Positions 32,855 to 41,801 of a stretch of DNA of 64,000 nucleotides are shown in pieces. This DNA comes from an uncultured Oscillospiraceae bacterium (lineage in GTDB: Bacteria; Bacillota; Clostridia; Oscillospirales; Acutalibacteraceae): contig CAJUNQ010000016.1 in the NCBI GenBank assembly GCA_910587835.1, positions 1-64,000 of the forward strand, written 5' to 3'. How positions within the stretch are numbered: the stretch's first letter is position 1; the number at the start of each line of letters is the position of its first letter. Position numbers and translations under genes: made by a program. The notes beneath the pieces are model-generated. The model saw only the letters and a program-made list of their open reading frames with translations. It was not told the DNA's origin and searched no databases.

Positions 32855-34663
32855 ATGGCTGAGACCCCCTCTTTCCTTTCCAGACTCTTTTCCGTCAAGC
32901 TGTTTAAAAAATTCCGTTTTTCCCGAAAGAAAAAGGACGCGAATCGGGACGCTCCCCTTCCGGAAGGCCCCCGGGTCCGTGCCAGAGGAGAGGGCGCGCC
33001 AGAGAAGCCCCTGCATCTTTCCGAGCGTCAAAGGCCGATCGCGCCGGAGGAGGACCCCTACCTGCTGAAGTTCACGGCAGAGCACCCCCTGCAGCAGCTT
33101 TGGAATCTGCGCCGGGACCAGGCGGGCTGGCTGCCCTCGGTAGAGGTGACCTTTGCCAATATCGGCGAGGAAAAGCTGCTCACCCCCAAAGAGGCCCGGC
33201 GGGAGCTGCCGGGCCTGCGGGCCCTGCTGACCGCCGAAGCCACCCGCCGGCTGAAGGAGGCAGCGCCGCCTCCTCCCCGCCTGCCGGGTCCTGGCGGCGA
33301 GCCCCCAGAGCCGCCCCAAATCGACCTGAACGCCCGGGCCCTGGTTTACACCGCCAGCGACAAGCTCACCGCCTGGACGCTGCTGCTGCCCCCTGTGGGC
33401 AAGGGCGAAGAGCTGAATCAGGCGGACCTGCTCAACGCAGTCCGGGCTGCGGGCGTCACCTATGGGGTGGACGAAAATCAGCTGGCAGTCATCCCCACAT
33501 TGGAAGGGCGGTATTTTCATCTGTTCCCCATTGCCCGGGGCAAAGCCGCCATACCCGGCAAAGACGGGGAGATTGTGGACCTGTTCCCCCGGGAGGCCAC
33601 CAAGAAATTCCAGGTGGACGAATATAACCGGGTAGACTTCACCGCCGCCAATACCTCCCGAAACGTGGAGGAGAAGCAGGTCATCTGCAATATCGTCCCT
33701 CCCACCCCCGGCGTGCCGGGGCGCACAGTCGCTGACCAGGAGATCACCGCCCGGGACGGCGTCTCTGTGCCGCCGCCCATGGGCCGCAACACCGCCCTCT
33801 CTGAGGACGGCAGCGCGCTGATTGCCGCCCGGGCCGGAGGCCTGGAATTCACCGGCCAGGCCTTTCATGTCAACCCCCTGATGGAAATTGACGGCAATGT
33901 GGACTATTCTACCGGCAGCGTGAACTTTTTGGGCGACGTGCATGTGCATGGGGACGTATGCAGCGGCTTCACCGTGCGGGCAATGGGCAATATCAAGGTC
34001 GACGGCGTGGTGGAGTCCAGCACCATTGAGGCCGGGGGCGATCTGGTGCTCACCAAAGGGGTGCAGGGCAACAACCAGGCTGTCATCCGGGCGCACCGGG
34101 ATATCTACGCCAAATTCCTGGAAAATTGCAGCGTCCATGCCAAAGAGAACCTGCACAGCGAGTGCATCATCGGCTGCGAGGTTTACAGCGACGGGGCCGT
34201 TTATGTGCAAAGCGGCCGGGGGGCCATTATGGGCGGGCGGGTCCGCGCCGCCCGTGAGGTAGCCGCCAACGCCATTGGCACCAAAACCGAGCTGCGCACT
34301 TCCATTTACATAGGGGGCCTGCCCATCGAGGACTTTGAGACAGCCCAGCTGACCCAGGAAATCACAGACCTGGAGCAGCAGCTGAAGGAGACCGAGCGTC
34401 AACCCAGCAGCCCCACCAAAGCAGGCCGCATGGCCAAGCTGCGCATGCGCATTTCAGTCAACCAGCTGAAGCTGAGCCAGTATAAAAAAAGCCTGGACGC
34501 TTTGGACAGTGACTCTGGCAGGCGTCCCGCCGGGCGGATCACCTTCAGCGTGGCATACCCCGGGGCAAGGTTCCACATCGATGAGGCCCTCATGAAGGTG
34601 GCCCAGGAGACCCGCCACAGCATTGCCACGCTGTTTGAGGGAGAGGTCCGGCTGCTGAGCTGA
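32855..34663 (+). CDS. FapA family protein (DUF342)
   Basis: A 602-residue protein with the DUF342/FapA organisation. A basic N-terminus (FSVKLFKKFRFSRKKKD) and Pro-rich linkers lead to a conserved core of about 280 residues. The core contains VDFTAANTSRNVEEKQVICNI and a beta-helical, polymer-like stretch (VNFLGDVHVHGDVCSGFTVRAMGNIKVDG). A helical coiled coil (ITDLEQQLKETERQ) follows. FapA-like proteins are linked to surface, polar or flagellar functions in other bacteria; the molecular role is unsettled. The start is uncertain: ATG 32855 with GCGAGG, or GTG 32813 with AGGAG too close. Monocistronic. Confidence 0.8.
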   Translation: MAETPSFLSRLFSVKLFKKFRFSRKKKDANRDAPLPEGPRVRARGEGAPEKPLHLSERQRPIAPEEDPYLLKFTAEHPLQQLWNLRRDQAGWLPSVEVTFANIGEEKLLTPKEARRELPGLRALLTAEATRRLKEAAPPPPRLPGPGGEPPEPPQIDLNARALVYTASDKLTAWTLLLPPVGKGEELNQADLLNAVRAAGVTYGVDENQLAVIPTLEGRYFHLFPIARGKAAIPGKDGEIVDLFPREATKKFQVDEYNRVDFTAANTSRNVEEKQVICNIVPPTPGVPGRTVADQEITARDGVSVPPPMGRNTALSEDGSALIAARAGGLEFTGQAFHVNPLMEIDGNVDYSTGSVNFLGDVHVHGDVCSGFTVRAMGNIKVDGVVESSTIEAGGDLVLTKGVQGNNQAVIRAHRDIYAKFLENCSVHAKENLHSECIIGCEVYSDGAVYVQSGRGAIMGGRVRAAREVAANAIGTKTELRTSIYIGGLPIEDFETAQLTQEITDLEQQLKETERQPSSPTKAGRMAKLRMRISVNQLKLSQYKKSLDALDSDSGRRPAGRITFSVAYPGARFHIDEALMKVAQETRHSIATLFEGEVRLLS

Positions 34664-34706
34664 CCCCCCTACAGAAGCGCACCGTCAGCCACACTAACCA
34701 AAACAG

Positions 34707-34746
34707 AAAAGCCAGCGGCCGCGTCTCTGCGGCCGCTGGCTTTTTT
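34707..34746. terminator. Bidirectional terminator between the FapA-like gene and ftsK
   Basis: A 13-bp stem AGCCAGCGGCCGC/GCGGCCGCTGGCT with A- and T-runs on either side, serving the convergent genes. Confidence 0.92.
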
Positions 34747-34749
34747 AAA

Positions 34750-37431
34750 TCAATCTTCCTTCGGGCCGTCCGGCTTCTGCATATTGCGTTCCAGCCACTG
34801 GGTATAGGTCATCAGCACCTGCCGGGGCTTAGAGCCCTCATGGGGGCCCACAATGCCCAGCTGCTCCATCTCGTCAATCAGCCGCCCGGCCCGGGCATAG
34901 CCCAGCCGCAGCCGCCGCTGCAAAAGCGAGGTGCTGGCCTGGCCCGCCTCCACCACTACCTTAATGGCCTCGTCCATCATGGGGTCCATCTCCCCACCGG
35001 TGGGCTCGTCCCCGGTTTTGCCGCTGTCCACATTGGCCGCGTTGCGCTCAATCTCCTCAATCACCTGCTCGTCATAGTCAATCGACTTGGTCTTCTTCAC
35101 AAACTCCACAATAGCGGCCACCTCCTCATCGCTGACAAAGCAGCCCTGCACCCGAATGGGCTTGCTGCTGCCCACCGGCGCAAAGAGCATGTCCCCCTGG
35201 CCCAGCAGCTTGTCCGCGCCCACCGTGTCGATGATGGTGCGGGAGTCCACCGCGCTGCCCACAGTCAGGGCAATCCGGCTGGGGACATTGGCCTTGATCA
35301 AGCCCGTGACCACGTCCACCGAGGGACGCTGGGTGGCCACCACCAGATGCATCCCAGCAGCCCGGGCCAGCTGGGCCAACCGGCAGATGGCGTCCTCCAC
35401 CTCCTTGGGCGCAGCCATCATCAGGTCCGCCAGCTCGTCAATCAATATGACGATCTGGGGCATGGCGGGCATGGGCTGGCCGTTTTCGTCCTCATAGTTC
35501 TGAGACTCGGCCAGATGGTTATAGCCCTGCAGGTTGCGCACATTGCACTCAGAGAAGATTTTGTAACGCTTCATCATCTCGTTCACTGCCCAGCCCAACG
35601 CGCCCGAGGCCTTGTGGGGGTCGGTGACCACCGGCACCAGCAGGTGGGGCAGGCCGTTATAGGCCGTGAGCTCCACAGCCTTGGGGTCAATCATCAAAAA
35701 GCGCACCTCGTCCGGGCTGGCCTTATAGAGCATGCTGACAATCATGGAGTTGGTGCACACCGACTTACCCGACCCGGTGGTGCCCGCAATCAAAATGTGG
35801 GGCATACGGGCCAGGTCAGCCACAACCGGCTGGCCTGCAATGTCCCGGCCCAGGGCCACAGAGAGCTTGCTCTTGGAGGTCTGGAAGGCGTTGGACTGAA
35901 TCAGATCCCGCATACGCACCGAGCTGCGGGAGCGGTTGGGCACCTCAATGCCCACCGCCGCCTTGCCGGGAATGGGGGCCTCAATACGCACGCCGGTGGC
36001 CGCCAGGTTCAGGGCCAGATCATCAGACAGATTGGTGATCTTGCTGATCTTCACCCCTGGCGCGGGCTGAATCTCATAGCGGGTGACCGCCGGCCCCCGG
36101 CAGATGTCCAGTATCTTTGTGGACACACCAAAGCTGTTCAAGGTGTCCACCAGAATTTTGCCGTTGCTCTGCAGCTCCTCGGTCTCCTTGGCATGGTCCA
36201 CCTGGGGGCTCACCGCCAGCATGGTCACCGGGGGCAGACAGTACGCCCCGGGAAGCTGAGCGGACTCCGCCGCCTGATAGAGGGCCATCTGCTCTGCCGA
36301 CGCGTTAGGCGCCTGGGGCTTGGGCAGAGGCAGGGGCGCGGGCTCATCCGTGAAGAGCTCCATGTCCAGGGGCTCGTCCTGAGGCGTGGGCTCTGGCTCC
36401 GGCTCCTCTCTGGGGGGCGGGTTCTCCGACACCACCGGGGAGGCAGGCAGCTGGGGCTCCTCCGGCTCCGGTTCCGGCTCTGGCTCCGGCTCAGGAGCGG
36501 CGGAGGCCTTCCCCCCAGGCGAACCGCCAACCGCGCCCTCCGCCGCTGGCTCAGACTGAATGCCAAATACCTCCTCCAGCTTGTCCAGCTTTTCGTTCCG
36601 CTCCTTTTTCTTCTTTCGGGGCTCCACCGGTGGGAACAGAGAGGCCACATCCACAGGCCTCTGCTGCGAGGCATACACCGGCTCCAGGGGCACGTCAATA
36701 CGAGAGGAGCGGTCCTCCTCCAGAATCATCCGCTCCTCCTCCCGACGCTGGCGGGCGTTCTGAATCCCCCCGCTCACCGCGTCCACCGGCTTCTTCACTG
36801 CCCGGAACAGGCCGATCAGGGTCGCCCCGGTCAAAATCATCACACTGACAAAAAGCAGCAGCAGAATGATGATGCGGGCCCCGGTCTTCCCTGCCGCGCT
36901 CAGCAAAAGCTGGCCCAGCAGGCCCCCCACCACGCCGCCGCCCACACCGGCATTGGTGCGGTAAAGAGCGGCTATGTAGTCAAAGGGCGACAGGCCCTCG
37001 GATATCTTCGCCCCGCCAAACACAAAGCCCGTGGCGCAGAACAGCACAATAATCGCCGCCGTCAGCCACACCTTGCCCCCAATAGAGCCGGTGGGCTTCT
37101 CCAAGGTGGTAATCACCGCCACATAAATCATCAGCACAGGCCACAGCACCGCCCAGCCCCCAAAAATGCCCAGCAGGGCGTTGTGGGCCCACTTCCACAG
37201 GCTGTCTCCCTCCACCAGCGCCAAACAGCCCAGAAAAATAGCGCAGGCAAACAGCACCACCGCCCGCACCTGGTTTCTGGCCCTAATCTCCTCGGCGGTG
37301 GGCTTAATGGTCTTTCCTCTGGCAGGGGCCGCATGACGCTTGCCCCCAGCCTGATTCCTGGCCGGGGCCTTTCCCCCGGCGGGACGCTTTGCCGCCGGCT
37401 TCTTCGCGGCGGGCTTTTTTTCTTCTGCCAA
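34750..37431 (-). CDS. ftsK: DNA translocase FtsK/SpoIIIE
   Basis: An 893-residue septal DNA pump. An Ala/Lys-rich start precedes four membrane helices (~65-230). A linker with a Pro-Glu run (PEPEPEPEPEEPQLP) leads to the alpha and beta motor domains with Walker A GTTGSGKS near residue 548. The Walker B region is ILIDELADLM. The C-terminal gamma winged helix (RLGYARAGRLIDEMEQLGIVGP) reads chromosome polarity sequences. The TTG at 37431 has GGAGGAG six bases upstream and is preferred to the GTG at 37455. It lies downstream of tepA and uppP, as in the Bacillus tepA-spoIIIE neighbourhood, so it likely acts in sporulation as well as division. Confidence 0.95.
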   Translation of the reverse strand: MAEEKKPAAKKPAAKRPAGGKAPARNQAGGKRHAAPARGKTIKPTAEEIRARNQVRAVVLFACAIFLGCLALVEGDSLWKWAHNALLGIFGGWAVLWPVLMIYVAVITTLEKPTGSIGGKVWLTAAIIVLFCATGFVFGGAKISEGLSPFDYIAALYRTNAGVGGGVVGGLLGQLLLSAAGKTGARIIILLLLFVSVMILTGATLIGLFRAVKKPVDAVSGGIQNARQRREEERMILEEDRSSRIDVPLEPVYASQQRPVDVASLFPPVEPRKKKKERNEKLDKLEEVFGIQSEPAAEGAVGGSPGGKASAAPEPEPEPEPEPEEPQLPASPVVSENPPPREEPEPEPTPQDEPLDMELFTDEPAPLPLPKPQAPNASAEQMALYQAAESAQLPGAYCLPPVTMLAVSPQVDHAKETEELQSNGKILVDTLNSFGVSTKILDICRGPAVTRYEIQPAPGVKISKITNLSDDLALNLAATGVRIEAPIPGKAAVGIEVPNRSRSSVRMRDLIQSNAFQTSKSKLSVALGRDIAGQPVVADLARMPHILIAGTTGSGKSVCTNSMIVSMLYKASPDEVRFLMIDPKAVELTAYNGLPHLLVPVVTDPHKASGALGWAVNEMMKRYKIFSECNVRNLQGYNHLAESQNYEDENGQPMPAMPQIVILIDELADLMMAAPKEVEDAICRLAQLARAAGMHLVVATQRPSVDVVTGLIKANVPSRIALTVGSAVDSRTIIDTVGADKLLGQGDMLFAPVGSSKPIRVQGCFVSDEEVAAIVEFVKKTKSIDYDEQVIEEIERNAANVDSGKTGDEPTGGEMDPMMDEAIKVVVEAGQASTSLLQRRLRLGYARAGRLIDEMEQLGIVGPHEGSKPRQVLMTYTQWLERNMQKPDGPKED

Positions 37432-37530
37432 AGCTGACTCCTCCCCATTCCTCACTGCGGTCTCGTATGCTCCTGCACGGGGCGGGCCGGGCAGGCCCTT
37501 CCCGTCCTCATGTTAAAAATCTGCGACTGC

Positions 37531-38475
37531 CTACAAGGGCAGGCCTGTAAACAGGTTCACGCCCCTGGTCTGCTCTATTATGGCGATGGCTGTCACCGCC
37601 AGCCCTGCCAGCAGGGTATAAACAGCGAAAATGCTGAGCTTGTTGGTGGTGACAATCCACCGCAGCAGCTGAATGGCCAAAAAGCCCACCGCCGCCGCTG
37701 TGGCTACCCCCGCCAGCAGCGGCAGAGCCCCAATGGCCTCCCCCGCCTCGCCCACATCCTTCAGCGACAGCAGCGCCGCCGCCGCAATAGAGGGGATGCC
37801 CAGCACAAAGGAGTAGTCCAACGCCGCCTGCTGGGTCACCCCCCGCATCAGCCCCACCGACATGGTAGAGCCGGAACGGGACAGCCCCGGAAACACAGCG
37901 GCCAGGCACTGGGTAATGCCAATGATGACAGCGTCCCCCACCGTCAGCTGGCTGCGGCCGGCCGAAGCCTCCTTTGCCCAGTGGCGGCCTGAGGCAGGGC
38001 CGGAGGCCGCGGTCCGTTTGCCCGCCCATATGCCCAAAAACAGCAGCAGGCTTGTGGCCAGCAAAGCCAGGCCCTCCACCAGAATGCCCGAGTCAGAGGC
38101 CAGCCGCTCCGACAGGTCCTTCACCTTCATGTCTGTGCCCGGTATGGGCAAAAACAGCAAAAACAGCGGCAGCAGGCCAATCACCAGCATAAAAATCAGC
38201 CGCCGGTCAGCGTTCATCTCCCCCCACTGGAACTTACCGGTAAACAAGTCCCCCAGCAGAGAGAAAAACTCCTTGATCAGCCGCCAGATGAGCTTGCGGT
38301 ACACAAACACCACGGCAATCAGCGTGCCCAGGTGCAGCATCACGTCAAACAGAATGCCCGGCAGCTCAATGCCAAACATGTGCTGGGAGATGGACAGATG
38401 CCCCGAGCTGGACACGGGCAGAAACTCGGTGGCCCCCTGAATCACTCCTTGCAGGACAGCGTCAAAAATAGTCAT
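37531..38475 (-). CDS. uppP: Undecaprenyl-diphosphatase
   Basis: A 314-residue integral membrane phosphatase that recycles the C55-PP lipid carrier for wall synthesis and can confer bacitracin tolerance. The signature motifs are GATEFLPVSSSGHLSI (residues 14-29) and FPGLSRSGSTMSVGLMRGV. It is somewhat longer than usual owing to a hydrophilic insertion around residue 155 (GKRTAASGPASGRHWAKEAS). Start ATG 38475 follows AAGGAG. It sits between tepA and ftsK with gaps of 62 and 99 bases and is probably co-transcribed. Confidence 0.95.
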   Translation of the reverse strand: MTIFDAVLQGVIQGATEFLPVSSSGHLSISQHMFGIELPGILFDVMLHLGTLIAVVFVYRKLIWRLIKEFFSLLGDLFTGKFQWGEMNADRRLIFMLVIGLLPLFLLFLPIPGTDMKVKDLSERLASDSGILVEGLALLATSLLLFLGIWAGKRTAASGPASGRHWAKEASAGRSQLTVGDAVIIGITQCLAAVFPGLSRSGSTMSVGLMRGVTQQAALDYSFVLGIPSIAAAALLSLKDVGEAGEAIGALPLLAGVATAAAVGFLAIQLLRWIVTTNKLSIFAVYTLLAGLAVTAIAIIEQTRGVNLFTGLPL

Positions 38476-38536
38476 AGCTTCTCCTTTTATGTAGCGGCGG
38501 CGCAGGAGTCCTCTCCCGCCCGCCGTGCTCCGCCGG

Positions 38537-39313
38537 TCAGGATCGCTTTCTCCTGGCAGCGGGCTTGGCCTTCTTTTTCTTTTCCTTGTCGATCATCTGG
38601 TTCAAACAGTCCATCGCGTCAGACAGCGACCCCAGCGCGTCAATCAGCCCCTCCTCCACCGCGTCGGGACCGTCCAGCACACTGCCCACATCCATCACCA
38701 GCTCCTGGGTGTTCATGGCCAAGGTGGTAAAACGCTCTTTGGCGATGTTGGAGTTCTGGGTGACAAAATTGGTGATCCGGTCCTGCATACGCTGAAAATA
38801 TTCCAGGGTCTGAGGAATGCCCAGCACCAGGCCGTTCATGCGCACCGGGTGGATGGTCATGGAGGCGGACTCGGCAATAAACGAACGCTTGGCCGCCACC
38901 GCCAAAGGCACCCCGATGGAATGGCCGCCCCCCAGCACCAGCGACACCGTGGGCTTCTTCATGCCGGCCACCAGCTCGGCCAGGGCCAGGCCAGCCTCCA
39001 CGTCGCCGCCCACTGTGTTCAGCAGCATCAAAAGGCCGTCCACCTCCGGGTCCTCCTCCACGGCGACAATCTGGGGGATGACATGCTCATACTTGGTGGT
39101 CTTGTTCTGCGAGGGCAGAATGTAATGCCCCTCAATCTGGCCGATAATGGTCAGGCAATGGATCGTATGGCCGTGGCTGTGGGTAACGACGGAGCCGCTC
39201 TCGTTAATCTGCTTCTGCTGCTCCGAAAAGCCCTCCTGCTCCGGGGCCTCGCCGTTTCCCTCCTCGTTCTTCATGGCCTTGATCTGATTCTTTTTCGTCT
39301 GTACTTTTTTCAT
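38537..39313 (-). CDS. tepA: ClpP-like translocation-enhancing protein TepA
   Basis: A 258-residue ClpP-fold serine peptidase of the TepA group, proposed to help protein export or act on signal peptides. The catalytic Ser132 is in LGGGHSIGVPLAV and His155 in TIHPVRMNG. A Glu/Gln-rich N-terminus precedes the fold. AGGAG lies upstream of ATG 39313, with a sigma-A promoter before it. It is first of the tepA-uppP-ftsK unit; tepA next to spoIIIE/ftsK is a conserved Firmicutes context. Confidence 0.92.
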   Translation of the reverse strand: MKKVQTKKNQIKAMKNEEGNGEAPEQEGFSEQQKQINESGSVVTHSHGHTIHCLTIIGQIEGHYILPSQNKTTKYEHVIPQIVAVEEDPEVDGLLMLLNTVGGDVEAGLALAELVAGMKKPTVSLVLGGGHSIGVPLAVAAKRSFIAESASMTIHPVRMNGLVLGIPQTLEYFQRMQDRITNFVTQNSNIAKERFTTLAMNTQELVMDVGSVLDGPDAVEEGLIDALGSLSDAMDCLNQMIDKEKKKKAKPAARRKRS

Positions 39314-39408
39314 GGCGCACTCTCCTTTATGGAGAAAAGTGTGCCCGGTTCCGCGAAAAAGATACCCCAGGGGGAAGAATTCGCCCCTAGAATTCGCGGA
39401 CGAAGAAT

Positions 39409-39437
39409 ATTATACCACTTTTTTCCCCGGGCCGCAA
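39409..39437 (-). promoter_or_regulatory. Sigma-A promoter of tepA-uppP-ftsK
   Basis: Minus-strand TTGCGG, a 17-base spacer and TATAAT, about 95 bases upstream of tepA. Confidence 0.6.
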
Positions 39438-39514
39438 GCCTGGAAAAACAAGGTAAAAAAATTTTAAGAAAATCCCGCGCCTTCTTCTGGGAAAGCGCGG
39501 GTCATCTTCCTTAT

Positions 39515-39786
39515 AGAACCTGTATTCATAGTGGGAGCTCGCGCAGGGGCAAGGGATTTTTCCTCAGAGGCCGGAAAGCCTTCACCGACAACCCGGCGGC
39601 TATTAAGAAAATTTACTGCCTTGTGGCGAGAAAATCACCGCCCATACGCTGTGAATATAGTAAACGGTTAACACGCTTGCAAATCGGTACATCCCGATTT
39701 TTAAGCAGAGCGGCCCGGGCACACCCGTGCCCCCAGGTTCAAAAGAGGCATCACTTCTTTTGAACCGCGTTAACGATACAGGTTCT
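39515..39786. repeat. ~270-bp intergenic element bounded by an 11-bp inverted repeat
   Basis: The ends AGAACCTGTAT and ATACAGGTTCT are perfect inverted repeats. The interior holds strong hairpins: GGTTCAAAAGA/TCTTTTGAACC (39736-39766), GGGCAC/GTGCCC and AAATCGG/CCCGATTT. It has no gene. It abuts the 161-bp insertion element and, before that insertion, abutted the spoIIIAH stop codon. It may be a miniature transposon or a structured 3' element; no clean target duplication was found. Confidence 0.5.
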
Positions 39787-39788
39787 TA

Positions 39789-39949
39789 GAGCCTATCCCG
39801 AAATGATCCGCACGCATCTTGCTTGCATATTTTCCGTCATATAGCGGCCAAATTTCTTGACAGGTGTCAGCCTGCCTGCAAAATTTTGACGCCATCTGAC
39901 GATCAATCTGACTGCGCAATCTGCCCACGTCTCATTCCGGGATAGGCTC
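39789..39949. mobile_element. 161-bp MITE with 18-bp inverted ends and TTA target duplication
   Basis: The left end GAGCCTATCCCGAAATGA and right end TCATTCCGGGATAGGCTC match at 17 of 18 positions as an inverted repeat. TTA flanks both sides (39786-39788 and 39950-39952). A three-base TNA-type duplication fits IS5-like elements. No transposase is encoded, so it would need one from elsewhere. The right TTA is the TAA stop codon of spoIIIAH. Confidence 0.8.
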
Positions 39950-40519
39950 TTACTGTCCAGAGCCGATAATGGTGATCTTTTCCGCCGACAGCCCGGTCTG
40001 CTCCATCACCACCTCCTGCACCACCAGCACGTCGCTGTCCTTCAGCTCTCCGGCCACCACTACGCTGCACTGCTCCTCGGCAATGTAGGCCACGCACTCC
40101 TGATACCCCTTTGCCTTGAGAATGCTCTCCACATTGCTCTCCTTCAAAATGTTCTGGGCCATCGCAGAGGCCTGGTCCACCGCGGCCTTTTTGGCCTCGC
40201 TGTCCGCGCCCGCGTCTTCCAGCACGCTGTCAAGCAGCTCCAGGGCCTCGTCCCGGGAGTTCTGCCGGTCCATCCGGGCGGTGGCCAGCGAGCCGGCCTT
40301 GGTGTTGGCCGGGGCCGAGCTCTGCAGGTCGTCAGATACGGTCTCAACATAGGCGTTGTTCACCAGCTGCGCTGCCCCCAGCTGGCTGGAGGCGCTGGTG
40401 TCTGTGCCCACAGGCAGCTTGCTTGTGCCCGCGAACTGCCAGTTAAGATACACCGCCGCCCCCAGGGCCAGCACCAGAGAGGCCAGAACCAGTTGCTTTC
40501 TGCCAAATTTGCTTTTCAT
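39950..40519 (-). CDS. spoIIIAH: Stage III sporulation protein AH
   Basis: A 189-residue protein that in Bacillus forms the mother-cell half of the SpoIIQ-SpoIIIAH channel to the forespore. One N-terminal membrane helix (KQLVLASLVLALGAAVYLNW) is followed by a linker and a C-terminal ring-building-motif domain (EALELLDSVLEDAGADSEAK to SAEKITIIGSGQ). ATG 40519 follows AAAGGTGG. The TAA stop coincides with the target duplication of a MITE. It is the last gene of the spoIIIA operon. Confidence 0.93.
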   Translation of the reverse strand: MKSKFGRKQLVLASLVLALGAAVYLNWQFAGTSKLPVGTDTSASSQLGAAQLVNNAYVETVSDDLQSSAPANTKAGSLATARMDRQNSRDEALELLDSVLEDAGADSEAKKAAVDQASAMAQNILKESNVESILKAKGYQECVAYIAEEQCSVVVAGELKDSDVLVVQEVVMEQTGLSAEKITIIGSGQ

Positions 40520-40588
40520 TGCCAATACCACCTTTGTTTATGTTGTTGTCTGGGGCATGCCCCCATCAGCCGGCGATGAGCGCACGCC

Positions 40589-41107
40589 CTACCTGCCCTC
40601 TACCACGCACACCCGGGAGGAGGGCACGCCCAGCGCCGTGCGGGCGGCGTTGACCAGCTTCTCCCGCATGTCCGGGTCCGCCGCCGTCCGGCTGACAATC
40701 ACCGCCCCCTTTACCCTGGGCTGCTCCTGGGTCAGCTCCAGGCCGCGCTGAGCGCCGCCGCTGTCCTCCAATACTACATGGGACTCCTCCTCCCCAGCGT
40801 CCTGCAGCTTTTTGTCCTGGGCATACACCCAGCGGCCGTCGTCCTCCAAGGTCACCATAACCGCCGGGTCCGGCTCGCCGGTAACCGCCTTTACCACCTG
40901 GCGCAGGTCCTCCTCCAGCTGCTGACGGTACTGCCCGGCGGCAGGCGCTGCCTGGGGCTGGGGCTCAGTCCTCCCCTCCTCCGGCTGAAGCAGGGAGGAA
41001 ATCCCAATGAGGACAATCCCGCAGAGCCCCAGCACAAACACCAGCCGGGTGAGTCTTTTGTCCCTCAGGGCGGCCCGGGCCTGCTCCCAGAGTTTATTCA
41101 GCTCCAT
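40589..41107 (-). CDS. spoIIIAG: Stage III sporulation protein AG
   Basis: A 172-residue single-pass protein (membrane helix LTRLVFVLGLCGIVLIGISSLL). Its extracytoplasmic domain forms large rings in Bacillus as part of the feeding-tube channel. KGAVIVSRTAADPDMREKLVNAARTALGVPSSRVCVV is the ring-building core (split here between beta and helix parts). It overlaps the spoIIIAF stop by 14 bases. Confidence 0.93.
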   Translation of the reverse strand: MELNKLWEQARAALRDKRLTRLVFVLGLCGIVLIGISSLLQPEEGRTEPQPQAAPAAGQYRQQLEEDLRQVVKAVTGEPDPAVMVTLEDDGRWVYAQDKKLQDAGEEESHVVLEDSGGAQRGLELTQEQPRVKGAVIVSRTAADPDMREKLVNAARTALGVPSSRVCVVEGR

Positions 41108-41567
41108 CGGCAGTCACCTCTATGACGGTATCCTCCCCCAGAGCCCCCAAAAGCAGAGCCCTGGCCCGCTGGGCGTCGCTCTCATACCGGAAGCTCAGCT
41201 CGGCCTTTGTAAATACTATGCGGCTGTCGTCCATTATATTGATGTGCACGATGATTTTTTTCGCCTCCATTCCCGCAGCGGCCAGCAGGCCCCGAAGATA
41301 CTCCTCCCCCTGCTGCTGCGCCGCCTGACAGTATTGGTCCTCCACATATTGGTCCAGCTCCGGGTTGCGCCAGTCCTCCCCCCCGCCAGTCAGGACCAGC
41401 CCCCAGGAGGCCCCGGCCAGGGCAGCGGCCAAAGAGGCCAGCAGCACCAGCACAGTCAGAGACCGGACAAAGCCCAGCATCTTGTTTTTAGGGCACAGCC
41501 GGGTAATCAGCTCCGCGGCCACCAACACCCCGCAGACTACCCCGGCGTTCTCCATTACACCGTCCAT
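41094..41567 (-). CDS. spoIIIAF: Stage III sporulation protein AF
   Basis: A 157-residue membrane protein with two N-terminal helices (ENAGVVCGVLVAAELITRLCP and FVRSLTVLVLLASLAAALAG) and an extracytoplasmic domain (KKIIVHINIMDDSRIVFTKAEL). It is shorter than the ~206-residue Bacillus protein. ATG 41567 with AAAGGAGG at ideal spacing fixes the start; the open frame upstream to 41693 is in the unusual AE-AF gap. Confidence 0.88.
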   Translation of the reverse strand: MDGVMENAGVVCGVLVAAELITRLCPKNKMLGFVRSLTVLVLLASLAAALAGASWGLVLTGGGEDWRNPELDQYVEDQYCQAAQQQGEEYLRGLLAAAGMEAKKIIVHINIMDDSRIVFTKAELSFRYESDAQRARALLLGALGEDTVIEVTADGAE

Positions 41568-41801
41568 TTTGCCTCCTTTCCGTCCCGGCCCCCGGCATCG
41601 CCAAAAAATAACCAACGCCCCCCCGCCGCAAGACAAACACCACCCCATAAGTAACACAAACACAGAAGCCAGCGCCTGAACCGCATATTTCAAAATTGAG
41701 AGGCTTAAGAGTGCCCCCCTGAGCCCGAAGACCGCGCCCGCCCAGCCAACTTGCTTTCAAGACTGGGCAAAGCCGACCAGTCAACAAAAACTCTGCCATT
41801 G
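41568..41801. other. 234-bp gap inside the spoIIIA operon
   Basis: spoIIIAE and spoIIIAF normally lie close together. Here a 234-bp spacer separates them. It contains a hairpin GACTGG/CCAGTC (41760-41781). An open minus-strand frame also starts at ATG 41799 behind GGGAGG, running about 103 codons into spoIIIAF in another frame. No recognised domain is seen, so it is not called a gene. Confidence 0.55.

Noticed and set aside
34840..37437. 865-codon plus-strand open frame opposite ftsK
   Set aside because: Antisense shadow of a clearly functional translocase gene.
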